From positions 1 through 36,285 of the forward strand of contig CANFHJ010000014.1 of assembly GCA_947446605.1 (NCBI GenBank): 36,285 nt of DNA, in the 5' to 3' direction. The translations under genes were made by a program, and so were the position numbers. A model generated the notes under the pieces. That model was given only the letters and a program-made list of their open reading frames with translations. It did no database searches and had not been told where the DNA came from. Every line of letters begins with the position of its first letter. Within the stretch, counting starts at the first letter, position 1. Origin of the DNA: Bacteroidota bacterium (GTDB taxonomy: Bacteria > Bacteroidota > Bacteroidia > UKL13-3). Positions 23,671 to 32,508 of the stretch are shown here, one piece after another.

Positions 23671-24657
23671 GTGTTAGAATTTTTTAGATCAAATACGCTT
23701 TTTTCAATTATTGGATTGGTATTGTTTACCATCCTAATTCGACTGGCAACTTTCTTTGTGCCAACGCCCTTTGAAATAGAATTGCATACACCATTTGCGC
23801 AAGTGGTTTTTGATTGGCTGAAAGACCATCAATTGTTTTCATTTCAAAACCAATTTTTGGCTACAACGCTTATTTTAACGCAGGCTTTGCTTATCAATTA
23901 CATAAGCAGTTCCCACGATATTTTATATAAAAACAGCGTTTTGCCTGGCTTGTTTTATGTATTGCTCAATAGCATTTACACCAGCCAATTGCAATTAAGT
24001 CCGCAATTGCTTTCGGCAACATTTGTAATTTTAATGTTTAATAGATTGTGCTATTTATATGAATCTACACAACCCTTATTTTTAGTTTTTGATTCGGGCA
24101 TATTATTAGGTTTAGGCCTATTGCTCGATTATGATATGATTGTATACTTACCCTTTATTTTACTGAGTGTACTTTATATGACTTCCTTTAATTTAAGGTA
24201 TTGGTTAGTTGCCCTATTTGGAATCATTGTTCCGGCCTATTTTTTAGGTGTTTTATTTTATCTCACCGATCACTTAAATGATTTTCTTCATTCCTTCGAA
24301 TTTTCTTTCACAAAGAGTTATTACCATCCTATTGGTATGAATTATAAGGAAGGAATAATTTGGTTCTTTATTGCCCCAGCTTTTGCCTTATCTGCCTTGG
24401 CTTTGCAAAGTAATTTTTTCAAAAACAAAGTAAAGACGCGCCGTGTGCAATTAATACTATTGGTTTTGCTCTTGTTTGGCATTATTTCTGTACTTGCAGA
24501 GAATCAAGGATACATTTATGGCCTGGCCTTTTTAAGCATACCTTTGTCTCTTATTTTGGCCAATTATTTCATAAGATCAAAGCGCAAAATATTCAAAGAA
24601 ATATTGTTTTTTGGAATGCTTGGCAGTATTATTTATTACCATTATTTAAGCAAATAA
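23671..24657 (+). CDS. Multi-spanning membrane protein, DUF6427-like
   Basis: The start chosen is GTG at 23671, ten bases after the preceding stop, giving MLEFFRSNTLFSIIGLVLF; the open frame continues upstream into the previous gene but that part is not protein-like. The 328-residue product is made of about ten hydrophobic helices (for example ATFFVPTP, LGLGLLLDYDMIVYLPFILLSVLYM, LIPAYFLG-like, LILLVLLLFGIISVLAE). The topology resembles DUF6427 proteins of Bacteroidota, whose function is unknown, but my match is by pattern only. The next gene begins one base after its stop, so it is translationally coupled to the YdcF-like gene. Confidence 0.7.
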   Translation: MLEFFRSNTLFSIIGLVLFTILIRLATFFVPTPFEIELHTPFAQVVFDWLKDHQLFSFQNQFLATTLILTQALLINYISSSHDILYKNSVLPGLFYVLLNSIYTSQLQLSPQLLSATFVILMFNRLCYLYESTQPLFLVFDSGILLGLGLLLDYDMIVYLPFILLSVLYMTSFNLRYWLVALFGIIVPAYFLGVLFYLTDHLNDFLHSFEFSFTKSYYHPIGMNYKEGIIWFFIAPAFALSALALQSNFFKNKVKTRRVQLILLVLLLFGIISVLAENQGYIYGLAFLSIPLSLILANYFIRSKRKIFKEILFFGMLGSIIYYHYLSK

Positions 24658-24658
24658 T

Positions 24659-25423
24659 ATGTTCTATTTTTTATCGAAAGTGCTGTATGCTTTAATAGCA
24701 CCAATGAGCGTAATTATTATTTTGTTTTTACTTTATTTACTTACAAAAATTAGAGCGTATTTTTATTGGGCTTTTGGTTTGCTATTGGTTCTGTCCAATC
24801 CTTATTTAGCCATGCGTGCCATGCAATTATATGAGGTGCCCCCAAGTGTTATTGCCAAAAATCAAAAGTACGATGCCATTCTTTTGCCAGGCGGTTTTGT
24901 TAGCAATTATACCATTGATGGAGAAGTAAGGGTAAATTTCTCTGATGGAAACGATAGAATGATGCAAGCAATTGACTTGTTTAAACGCGGTGTTTCCAAT
25001 AAAATTATTTATTCGGCCGGCGCTGATACTGTATTTTCTGCCTATTTGCCTGAAGCAGAATTAGGGCGTTTGTTTTTATTGAAATGTGGCATCCCAGATT
25101 CCTGTATACTGGTTGAAAATAAAGCCATGAATACCTATGAAAATGCCATTCTCTCTCAAAAAATATTGGCAAAAATGGATGCTTCATATCTCAATAAAAA
25201 GTATGTATTGGTAACTGCCGCCTTTCATATGCGCCGTGCTTTAGCTTGTTATGAAAAAGCTGGAATTCATTGCGATTCTTATTCTACAGATTTGCGCAGT
25301 ATTAGAGGCAAAGACACTTTGTTAAACACAATTATACCTAGTTACGGGGGCTTGCAAAATTGGACCCTTCTCTTCAAAGAATTTCTAGGCTTGGCAGTTT
25401 ATAAATGGAGAGGCTATATTTAG
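24659..25423 (+). CDS. YdcF/ElyC family (DUF218) membrane protein
   Basis: This 254-residue protein has two N-terminal membrane segments (about 5-25 and 32-52) followed by a DUF218 domain: DAILLPGGFVSNY, MMQAIDLFKRGVSNKIIYSAGADT, EAELGRLFLLKCGIPDSCILVENKAMNTYENAILS, and KKYVLVTAAFHMRRALACYEKAG. The final motif (T-x-x-x-H-M-x-R) is the family's hallmark. ElyC and SanA of E. coli, from the same family, are linked to envelope integrity and peptidoglycan precursor metabolism; the biochemical activity is not established. It lies one base after the upstream membrane protein. An envelope role would fit the neighbouring genes. Confidence 0.87.
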   Translation: MFYFLSKVLYALIAPMSVIIILFLLYLLTKIRAYFYWAFGLLLVLSNPYLAMRAMQLYEVPPSVIAKNQKYDAILLPGGFVSNYTIDGEVRVNFSDGNDRMMQAIDLFKRGVSNKIIYSAGADTVFSAYLPEAELGRLFLLKCGIPDSCILVENKAMNTYENAILSQKILAKMDASYLNKKYVLVTAAFHMRRALACYEKAGIHCDSYSTDLRSIRGKDTLLNTIIPSYGGLQNWTLLFKEFLGLAVYKWRGYI

Positions 25424-25507
25424 TCCTGTCTTTCAGCTTTTAATAAAATAGTAAATTTTCTTCACAACAAAACCTTTCATTCTTTGTTTCTTTGCTAGAA
25501 GATTACC

Positions 25508-28441
25508 ATGGCCAAAAAGACAAAAATTACTGCAGATACACTAAAACCTATTAAAGAAACCATCGGGGAAAAGCCTCTTAAAGTGAATTCGTCCCTCGAT
25601 AAACTAGTCTTGGCATCGGATGAGGTAATTGAAATTTTAGGTGCGCGTGAGCACAATCTGAAAAATATTGACGTAATTATTCCTCGTAATAAATTAGTTA
25701 CCATTACGGGTTTAAGTGGCAGTGGAAAATCTTCCTTAGCCTTTGATACCATTTTTGCCGAAGGCCAAAGGCGCTATATGGAAAGCTTCTCGGCCTATGC
25801 CCGTCAATTTATTGGCAATATGGAGCGTCCAGATGTAGACAAAATAAATGGTCTTTCTCCAGTAATTGCCATTGAGCAAAAAACAGTTAACAAAAATCCT
25901 AGATCTACAGTTGGAACTATCACAGAAATTTACGACTTCTTACGTTTGCTATATGCTCGTGCCGCAGACGCCTACAGCTATATAAGCGGCGAAAAAATGG
26001 TGAAGTTCTCAGAAGAACAAATCATTTCTTCCATCATTAATAAATTTGAAAATAAAAAAATCTCAATTCTAGCGCCATTGGTTAAGGGAAGAAAAGGCCA
26101 TTACCGTGAGTTATTTGAGCAAATAAGGAAGCAAGGGTATACAAAGGTTCGCCTAGATGGAGAATTGCTTGATATAACGCCTAAAATGCAAGCGGATCGT
26201 TATAAAATTCATGATATTGAGGTTTTAGTTGATAGAATAGAATCTTCCAAAGGCGCGCGATTTAGAATTTCTGAGAGCGTAAAAAGTGCCTTGAGAATTG
26301 GTAAAGGAACTTTGGTTTTATTAGACAATACCACCAACCAAATTCATCATTTCAGTAAGTTTTTAATGGATCCAATTAGTGGTATCAGTTATGATGAGCC
26401 TCAACCCAATACTTTTTCATTTAATTCACCTTATGGCGCTTGTTCAATTTGTGATGGTTTGGGTGTAAAAAGTATTATTGATGAAAAAACAATTGTACCC
26501 GATAAAAAATTAAATATCAACAAAGGTGGCTTTGCTCCACTTGGAGAAGCCCGTGAAAACTGGACCTTCCTTCAATTGCGTGAATTAGGCAAACGCTATA
26601 AATTTTCTTTTGCCGATCCAATAGAAAAGTTTTCAAAAGAAGCGCTTCAAGCAATTTTACATGGCGATGATGAAGCATTAATTGTTCCCTTTCAATACAG
26701 TAGCGGCTATACGCAAAACTACAACAGTAGTTGGGAAGGCTTGGTAAATATTATTACACGTCATTACCACGAAAAAAGCTACGATTCTATCTATAAATGG
26801 GCTGAAGAATTTATGGAAATTCAACCATGCCCAGAATGCCACGGAGCGAGGTTAAAAAAGGAAGCATTGCAATATAAAATTGGCAACAAAAACATTGCAG
26901 ATTTAGCCGGAATGGAAATTGGTGCTTTAGGAGATTGGTTTCAAAATGTTGAAAAATTATTAGACGATAAACAGCAAATAATTGCAGTAGAAATTCTTAA
27001 AGAAATTAGAAATAGAATTGATTTCTTACGCGGTGTTGGTATAGATTATTTAAGCCTTAACTCACCGGCTAAAACCCTTAGTGGTGGAGAGGCGCAGCGT
27101 ATTCGTTTGGCAACTCAAATTGGCTCACAATTAGTAGGTGTTTTGTATATTTTAGACGAACCTAGTATTGGTTTACACCAAAGAGATAACAACAGATTAA
27201 TTGATTCGTTAAAAGCATTGCGTGATATTGGCAACAGCGTTATTGTTGTTGAACACGATAAAGACATGATGGAAGAAAGCGACTTTATCCTCGATATTGG
27301 ATATGGTGCTGGTCTTCATGGTGGGCATATTGCTGCACAAGGAACCATGAAAGATATTTTACTTTCTAATTCAATTACCGCGCAATATTTGAATGGCACA
27401 AAACAAATAGAAATTCCAAAACAAAGGCGCAAAGGAAATGGCAAAACACTTGCTATTAAAGGCGCTTCAGGAAATAACCTAAAAAACATAGACGTACAAT
27501 TTCCATTGGGTAAATTCATTTGTGTAACGGGAGTTAGTGGCAGCGGAAAGTCGTCTTTGATCAATGAAACCCTCTACCCAATTTTGCGTCAGCATTTTTA
27601 TGGATCGCACCAAAAACCCTTAGCCTATAAAGAAATAAAAGGGCTCGAACATGTTGATAAAGTAATTGAAATAGATCAATCACCAATTGGTAGAACACCA
27701 CGTAGTAATCCTGCAACTTATGTAGAGGTTTTTGGCGATATTAGAAATCTTTTTGCCAATTTACCTGAAGCAAAAATAAGGGGATATAAGCCCGGAAGAT
27801 TCTCTTTTAATGTAAAGGGTGGTCGCTGTGAAACCTGCCAAGGAGCTGGTATGCGCAGCATTGAAATGAATTTCTTGCCCGATGTTTATGTGAAATGTGA
27901 AACCTGTAATGGAAAGCGTTACAACCGCGAAACTTTAGAAGTTAGGTTCAAAGGAAAGAGCATCAACGATGTTTTAAATATGGCCATTGAGGATGCTGTT
28001 CACTTCTTTGAAAATACACCGCAGATTTTGCGTAAAATTGAAGCCTTGCATGATGTTGGTTTAGGATATATTACACTAGGCCAACAAAGCACAACCCTTA
28101 GTGGTGGTGAAGCGCAGCGTGTTAAATTGGCTACAGAATTAAGTAAACGCGATACTGGAAACACCTTTTATATTTTAGACGAACCAACAACTGGTTTGCA
28201 TTTTGAAGATGTAAATGTATTACTAGGTGTATTACAAAAACTAGTAGATAAAGGCAATACCGTATTGGTTATTGAACACAATTTGGATATGGTAAAAGTT
28301 GCGGATCATGTAATAGATATTGGTCCTGAGGGCGGAAAGCACGGAGGCAAAGTAATTGCAGTTGGCACACCAGAAGAAATTTCAAAGGTTGAAGAAAGTC
28401 ATACTGCACGCTTTTTAATCAAAGAATTGCAGCAAAATTAA
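25508..28441 (+). CDS. uvrA: UvrABC excision nuclease subunit A
   Basis: This 977-residue ABC-type ATPase finds bulky DNA lesions and loads UvrB in nucleotide excision repair. Both ATPase modules are complete: Walker A GLSGSGKSS (68-76) and GVSGSGKSS (675-683), two LSGGEAQR signatures (about 524 and 864), and Walker B LDEPSIGLH and LDEPTTGLH. The C-terminal zinc module is intact (C774/C777 and C797/C800). The first zinc module keeps C312/C315 but its usual upstream CxxC is replaced by LMDPISGISY (286-295). An N-terminal extension of about 40 residues precedes the usual IEILGAREHNL. The ATG at 25508 is the only sensible start. It converges on the response regulator with 22 bases between them and no clear terminator. 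Confidence 0.97.
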   Translation: MAKKTKITADTLKPIKETIGEKPLKVNSSLDKLVLASDEVIEILGAREHNLKNIDVIIPRNKLVTITGLSGSGKSSLAFDTIFAEGQRRYMESFSAYARQFIGNMERPDVDKINGLSPVIAIEQKTVNKNPRSTVGTITEIYDFLRLLYARAADAYSYISGEKMVKFSEEQIISSIINKFENKKISILAPLVKGRKGHYRELFEQIRKQGYTKVRLDGELLDITPKMQADRYKIHDIEVLVDRIESSKGARFRISESVKSALRIGKGTLVLLDNTTNQIHHFSKFLMDPISGISYDEPQPNTFSFNSPYGACSICDGLGVKSIIDEKTIVPDKKLNINKGGFAPLGEARENWTFLQLRELGKRYKFSFADPIEKFSKEALQAILHGDDEALIVPFQYSSGYTQNYNSSWEGLVNIITRHYHEKSYDSIYKWAEEFMEIQPCPECHGARLKKEALQYKIGNKNIADLAGMEIGALGDWFQNVEKLLDDKQQIIAVEILKEIRNRIDFLRGVGIDYLSLNSPAKTLSGGEAQRIRLATQIGSQLVGVLYILDEPSIGLHQRDNNRLIDSLKALRDIGNSVIVVEHDKDMMEESDFILDIGYGAGLHGGHIAAQGTMKDILLSNSITAQYLNGTKQIEIPKQRRKGNGKTLAIKGASGNNLKNIDVQFPLGKFICVTGVSGSGKSSLINETLYPILRQHFYGSHQKPLAYKEIKGLEHVDKVIEIDQSPIGRTPRSNPATYVEVFGDIRNLFANLPEAKIRGYKPGRFSFNVKGGRCETCQGAGMRSIEMNFLPDVYVKCETCNGKRYNRETLEVRFKGKSINDVLNMAIEDAVHFFENTPQILRKIEALHDVGLGYITLGQQSTTLSGGEAQRVKLATELSKRDTGNTFYILDEPTTGLHFEDVNVLLGVLQKLVDKGNTVLVIEHNLDMVKVADHVIDIGPEGGKHGGKVIAVGTPEEISKVEESHTARFLIKELQQN

Positions 28442-28463
28442 CAAGTAAAATAGCGTAGAATAT

Positions 28464-29171
28464 TTAGTCTTCTTGCAAGGTAAATTTATACCCTATACCT
28501 CTTGCAGATTGAATGTAATTTGGCATCTTTGGATCTTCTTCAAAATACTTTCTGAGCGCCAATACAAAATTATCAATTGTGCGTGTATTAGGTATTACAG
28601 TATAATCCCAAACCACTTTTAAAATGTGTTCTCTGCTTACTACTTGATTTTTGTTTTCAATTAATAAGCGCATCAACATTAATTCCTTTTTGGTGAGTTC
28701 AAATTTCCCCGAAATGCCCATGGCTTCATGACTTTCAAAGTTTATCCAACTGTTTCCAAAATGAAATAATTTGGGAACTTTACTCTCATTATTGCTTCTA
28801 ATTTGCCTGCTTCTTTCAATCAGTTTGTTAATTCTTAGAATTAATTCTTCTAGTTCAAAAGGCTTCGTTAAATAATCGTCTGCGCCTTTCTTTAATCCTG
28901 CAATTCTATCTGCTGGTGTATTTTTGGCAGATAAAAATAAAACAGGAATATTTTGGTCGTACATACGTATGTTTTCACATACCATTAAGCCATCCATTTC
29001 TGGCAACATAATATCCAAAATTACGAGATCAAATTTTTGTTCTCTGAAGATTTTAACCGCATCTGTGCCGGTTCCAGAAATCTGCACCTGATGTCCCTCT
29101 AATTCTAGGTTCAATTTGATGGCATGCTGCAAATGCACTTCATCTTCTACCAATAATATTCTAGTCTGCAT
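28464..29171 (-). CDS. OmpR-type response regulator
   Basis: This 235-residue regulator has a receiver domain (about 1-120) with the acidic pocket Glu9-Asp10, phosphoacceptor Asp53 (DLVILDIMLPEMDG), and Lys103 in LTKPFE, followed by a winged-helix DNA-binding domain (about 135-235: FELTKKELMLMRLLIENKNQVVSREHIL, then TRTIDNFVLALRKYFEEDP and IQSARGIGYKF). The ATG overlaps the end of the kinase gene by 11 bases, so the pair is co-translated and cognate. It should bind direct repeats in promoter DNA when phosphorylated; targets are not shown. Expression is presumably from the operon promoter upstream of the DUF2851 gene. Confidence 0.95.
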   Translation of the reverse strand: MQTRILLVEDEVHLQHAIKLNLELEGHQVQISGTGTDAVKIFREQKFDLVILDIMLPEMDGLMVCENIRMYDQNIPVLFLSAKNTPADRIAGLKKGADDYLTKPFELEELILRINKLIERSRQIRSNNESKVPKLFHFGNSWINFESHEAMGISGKFELTKKELMLMRLLIENKNQVVSREHILKVVWDYTVIPNTRTIDNFVLALRKYFEEDPKMPNYIQSARGIGYKFTLQED

Positions 29172-30270
29172 CAGTTTTTAGTTTAATTTCAAAAATAGTA
29201 CCTTTTTGTTTGTTGTTTTTCACCACAATTTTTCCATGGTGTAAATCAACTAAGTGTTTAACTATGAATAACCCTAAACCAGTCCCTTTTGTTTTACGGG
29301 TGTTTTCATCGCCAATTCTATAGAACTTTTTAAACAGCAGTTTTTTGTCTTCTTCACTTATTCCTGGGCCCTCATCGGCTATTGAAAGTACTGCCTCATT
29401 TTCATTCTGTTCCAAACATACTTTAATTCTAACTTCTTTTCCACCATATTTTATTGCATTTGAAATTAAATTATTTACAATCATTTCAATTGCTATGGCA
29501 TCGGCCTGTATAAAAACTTGGTCCTGAACTGCCATTTCAATAGCCTCCCCTGAGGGTCTAGGCTTGTTAAAATTCAAAACAATTTCACTTACCAATTCGC
29601 TAAAATTGATACTTTGCTTCTGAATTTCATATTTCTCACTGTCTAATTGTGCCGATAACAAAAGCATTTCAACTTGCTCTTGTAAACGCTTTGTTTCGTT
29701 CAATGAATTTTCTACTATGGTTTTAGTTTGTTCTGGGCTAATTTGTCGCTTCAACAAAGTTTCCATATACAATTTCATGGCCGTTAACGGTGTCTTTAAT
29801 TCATGCGTAATAGAGAGTAAAAAGTTGGCTTGTAATTTCTTTAAAAACAACTCTTTTTTAAAGCTTCTATAGATAACAATCATACCCCAAAAAAGCAATA
29901 AAATCATTACACCACCTTCAGCAATATACATCACTAATTTTCGCTTATAAGTTTCCTCCAATGCCTGATAACGCTCAAGACTTGGCCTAACCATATAATT
30001 ATTAAGTGGTGTGTATTTATCTAAAAAAACTACTTCTAAATCGGGGTAGTTGCCGTTAAAAAATTTGCGCAAACCAAGGGTGTCATAAAAGAGTTCCTGG
30101 TCTATTGCTCCTTGCAAATCAAATGTTGCTTTGTAGCAACTCATTTCTAATACATCCTTCTGTTGGGTGTATATAGTTTTACTGTTACTGTAGTGCGCGT
30201 ATGTCCACCACGCAAAGGCTATAAAAATATAAAAGCTAAGTGCTATAAAAATAATTCTGGCTCGGTTCAA
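29161..30270 (-). CDS. Membrane sensor histidine kinase
   Basis: This 369-residue kinase has a membrane segment at about 5-23, a periplasmic sensor of about 90 residues without a recognised fold, a second membrane segment at about 113-135, and a cytoplasmic HisKA/HATPase core. The phosphorylated His156 is in LLSITHELKTPLTAM, followed by the N box NNLISNAIKYGG, G1 ADEGPGIS, and G2 TKGTGLGLFIVKHL. There is no HAMP or PAS domain. It is 12 bases downstream of the PspC-like gene and overlaps the response regulator. Its signal may be envelope stress, given the PspC neighbour (inference). Confidence 0.95.
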   Translation of the reverse strand: MNRARIIFIALSFYIFIAFAWWTYAHYSNSKTIYTQQKDVLEMSCYKATFDLQGAIDQELFYDTLGLRKFFNGNYPDLEVVFLDKYTPLNNYMVRPSLERYQALEETYKRKLVMYIAEGGVMILLLFWGMIVIYRSFKKELFLKKLQANFLLSITHELKTPLTAMKLYMETLLKRQISPEQTKTIVENSLNETKRLQEQVEMLLLSAQLDSEKYEIQKQSINFSELVSEIVLNFNKPRPSGEAIEMAVQDQVFIQADAIAIEMIVNNLISNAIKYGGKEVRIKVCLEQNENEAVLSIADEGPGISEEDKKLLFKKFYRIGDENTRKTKGTGLGLFIVKHLVDLHHGKIVVKNNKQKGTIFEIKLKTDAD

Positions 30271-30282
30271 GGCAAATAAAAA

Positions 30283-30501
30283 TTAAATCTCCCAAAGGGT
30301 ATTTCTTCTTGGTTTAATGTATTTTTTTATGTTGATCCAAAAGGCCATTATTAAATAAATAATAAGGGGCGAACCCATGGTAATAAAGGAAGTATAGATA
30401 AAGTACAGGCGTATTTTACTGGAAGAAATACCAAATCTGTCTCCCAAATAGCTACAAACGCCAAATACCTTTTTTTCAACAAAAAACTTTACCTTTTCCA
30501 T
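30283..30501 (-). CDS. PspC-like small membrane protein
   Basis: This 72-residue protein matches the PspC domain: VEKKVFGVCSYLGDRFGISSSKIRLYFIYTSFITMGSPLIIYLIMAFWI, with one hydrophobic helix at about 33-55 and a basic C-terminus. In proteobacteria PspC is an inner-membrane sensor and regulator of the phage shock response. In Bacteroidota small PspC proteins often stand near signalling genes. It is short, as stand-alone PspC proteins usually are. It sits 27 bases after the upstream membrane-associated gene and 12 bases before the kinase, so it may take part in the signal that the kinase senses (inference). Confidence 0.82.
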   Translation of the reverse strand: MEKVKFFVEKKVFGVCSYLGDRFGISSSKIRLYFIYTSFITMGSPLIIYLIMAFWINIKKYIKPRRNTLWEI

Positions 30502-30528
30502 ACTGTGTGCAACGAAGTTATAAAACTT

Positions 30529-31107
30529 TTACTCTTTTAAAGGATTTATTTGCCAGCCTTCTTTCATAAAATGCTTCGGTCTTTCTGGAAGGAGCAGGTT
30601 AATGAGGGTATTCACGCTTAAGCCTACTCCCAATGAGATACCAATTTTACCTAAATCTGATATGGCATTGGTTCTGTATAAGGAATTTAAAACCAATATG
30701 GTTCCAATAGCTGCGCCTGTTGTAAGGGTTGATTTTAGCATTACCCTACCAATGCCCATTCTCCTAAAGCCTAACACATCGCAATATCGTATTTCCTTCA
30801 CCTGCATTTGTTGTCCCATTTTACTTGCCAGTGGGTTATTTGCATCCATCAATTGTATACCTAAAACAAAACTGCTGTCTTTAATTTCTGTAAGTGTGTT
30901 TTTAAAGGTTTCGGTTTGACCCAAGTAACCGCGGTACTGAATGGATAAAACATCACCTTCCTTGGCTTCAATGAGTTTGCCATTACCCGCGTTAATAAAC
31001 ACTATACGCTGGGCAAATAGCATTTGTGTTAAGCATATTAATGCCACTAAGAGGCAGGTGCATTTGCTGGTTTTAATAAATAATTTCCAATGGCGCATTT
31101 TAAACAT
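30529..31107 (-). CDS. Membrane-associated exported protein of unknown function
   Basis: This protein (192 residues from ATG 31107, or 189 from ATG 31098) starts with a signal-type segment (CLLVALICLTQMLFA, cleavage before Q). Residues about 33-115 are a beta-rich region (RIVFINAGNGKLIEAKEGDVLSIQYRGYLGQ). Then come a small basic segment and two hydrophobic helices (about 125-180: TTGAAIGTILVLNSLY and GKIGISLGVGLSVNTLINLLL) with glycine spacing that suggests helix packing. I recognise no family. It overlaps the 3' end of the DUF2851 gene by 52-61 bases, so it is co-translated, and is part of the operon leading to PspC and the two-component system. Confidence 0.68.
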   Translation of the reverse strand: MFKMRHWKLFIKTSKCTCLLVALICLTQMLFAQRIVFINAGNGKLIEAKEGDVLSIQYRGYLGQTETFKNTLTEIKDSSFVLGIQLMDANNPLASKMGQQMQVKEIRYCDVLGFRRMGIGRVMLKSTLTTGAAIGTILVLNSLYRTNAISDLGKIGISLGVGLSVNTLINLLLPERPKHFMKEGWQINPLKE

Positions 31108-32342
31108 CGTTTGTCCTTACAATAATAATTTTTTAATTGAATCCATGCTTGTGTTTCTTTAGCTTTTGTTGTTGTTAATCCCAAGCTTTTCCATTCTTCT
31201 ATAATTTTGTTGTTTTCTCCAGGTATAAATTCTAACCAATCTAATGCTTTTATACATAAATTCTCTTGTCCATTTACTTTTCCATATGAAAAAAGGTAGG
31301 GAATAAACACATTGATAAATAAGGAATCAAGCATATTTTTACTCAATGCAATTTTCTCATAATGGCTTGCTTTTCCTTGAGGATGCAGCTCTCCAATTTC
31401 AATTTTTTGTTTAACATCCCATTGTAGAAATGCATATACTTTCTTTATATTGTTTTCCTCTAATATAAATTGCAACAATGCTCTTTGGTTTTTCATTAAT
31501 TCTGCAAATTGAAAAAGCCTAATAGTTGGAAAATTTGCTGGTCTTGTTTTCCCAAATTTCCACATACTTACATCCATTGTATTTAAGCTGTATTTACTTT
31601 TTAAAAAGTTAAATTCTCTTTGCAAAATTAAGTGGTATTGTGATTGCATAGGCTTATTTAAAAAGCCCGCCACGCCTAAAACCAATGCTTGTAACGAAAA
31701 GCTTTGTAAAGTGTTTTTTTGAACAATTTCATAAGGCAAATTCTTGCATAAAATTTCAAAAGGTAATGCGTTTATTTTTTGCCCAAAGGCACTGGCCATT
31801 TGAAAATAAAATACTTCTTCCCAGTGGCCATTTCTATCCTTTAATAAATGTAAAATTTGTTGGTATTTTAATTCCAAACGTTCTGCCACTAAGCGCTCCA
31901 TCCAAAAATAGAGTATTTCTGAGGGTGGCTTTATAAATAGGCCTTTACAAGCAATGTCAAATTGTGTTTTTTGTAATTCTACATATTTATCAAGCATGCT
32001 TACAGGCAATAAATCTTTCAATTCTAAGGTAGGTATTTCCTCTTTCGTTTTATTGTAAATAATCTGGTCGTGCTCCCATACCACATGCAAAATTACATTG
32101 TCGTAGGCAGGGTCTTTTGAATGGCCATGTTTTATCCAATCACTGCTTTTAATGTGTATTTCAATATTGCCTGCCCAAAACACGCCAGCGCACTCAATTT
32201 GTGCATGGAAAAAATCTGGCCCGGCATTTCTGTTTAACTCACCTGGTTTAATAATTTGGAGTTTTTCTCCGCTGCTTGTTTGTAAGGTATGTTTAAGCAA
32301 AATTTTTTGTTGCCATACATATTGCAATAAATCTTCGTTCAT
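31047..32342 (-). CDS. DUF2851 family protein, possible nuclease-like fold
   Basis: This 431-residue protein matches the DUF2851 pattern: LNRNAGPDFFHAQIE, then GNIEIHIKSSDWIKHGHSKD, then VILHVVWEHD. The GPDF and EIHIK spacing looks like the PD-(D/E)xK nuclease core with His next to the acidic residue, but this is my pattern reading and no activity is known for the family. The C-terminus has three cysteines (YYCKDKRCLKCAIGN) in a C-x4-C-x2-C arrangement, as in small metal or iron-sulfur clusters. No signal or membrane segment is seen. It is the first gene of a five-gene operon and has the best-matched promoter of that set. Confidence 0.85.
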   Translation of the reverse strand: MNEDLLQYVWQQKILLKHTLQTSSGEKLQIIKPGELNRNAGPDFFHAQIECAGVFWAGNIEIHIKSSDWIKHGHSKDPAYDNVILHVVWEHDQIIYNKTKEEIPTLELKDLLPVSMLDKYVELQKTQFDIACKGLFIKPPSEILYFWMERLVAERLELKYQQILHLLKDRNGHWEEVFYFQMASAFGQKINALPFEILCKNLPYEIVQKNTLQSFSLQALVLGVAGFLNKPMQSQYHLILQREFNFLKSKYSLNTMDVSMWKFGKTRPANFPTIRLFQFAELMKNQRALLQFILEENNIKKVYAFLQWDVKQKIEIGELHPQGKASHYEKIALSKNMLDSLFINVFIPYLFSYGKVNGQENLCIKALDWLEFIPGENNKIIEEWKSLGLTTTKAKETQAWIQLKNYYCKDKRCLKCAIGNYLLKPANAPAS

Positions 32343-32376
32343 TGGTATTAAGTTTGAGTTAAATAGTTGTTTCTCC

Positions 32377-32406
32377 CAAAAATAATTAATGCCCTAGAAT
32401 GCCCAA
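32377..32406 (-). promoter_or_regulatory. Promoter of the DUF2851 to response-regulator operon
   Basis: On the minus strand TTG (32406-32404) and TATTTTTG (32384-32377) are 19 bases apart, an exact fit to the phylum's consensus. The -7 box ends 34 bases before the ATG at 32342. Confidence 0.6.
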
Positions 32407-32508
32407 TTGGCGCTTGTTTCATTCAAACACTCTAGAAGCATTTTTATTGGCACTTGAAATCTTGAAACCTATGTCCTACATTGCCCTACTAATTATTATC
32501 TAGTTTAT

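Noticed and set aside
25481-25494. TTTCTTTG before uvrA as a promoter -7 box.
   Set aside because: It has T instead of A at the second position and no TTG 18-21 bases upstream, so I did not list it.
32448-32464. TGGCAC before the endonuclease gene, resembling the -24 half of a sigma-54 promoter, with rpoN encoded in the window.
   Set aside because: The -12 GC is not at the required distance; the bases there read CT. The half site alone is common by chance.
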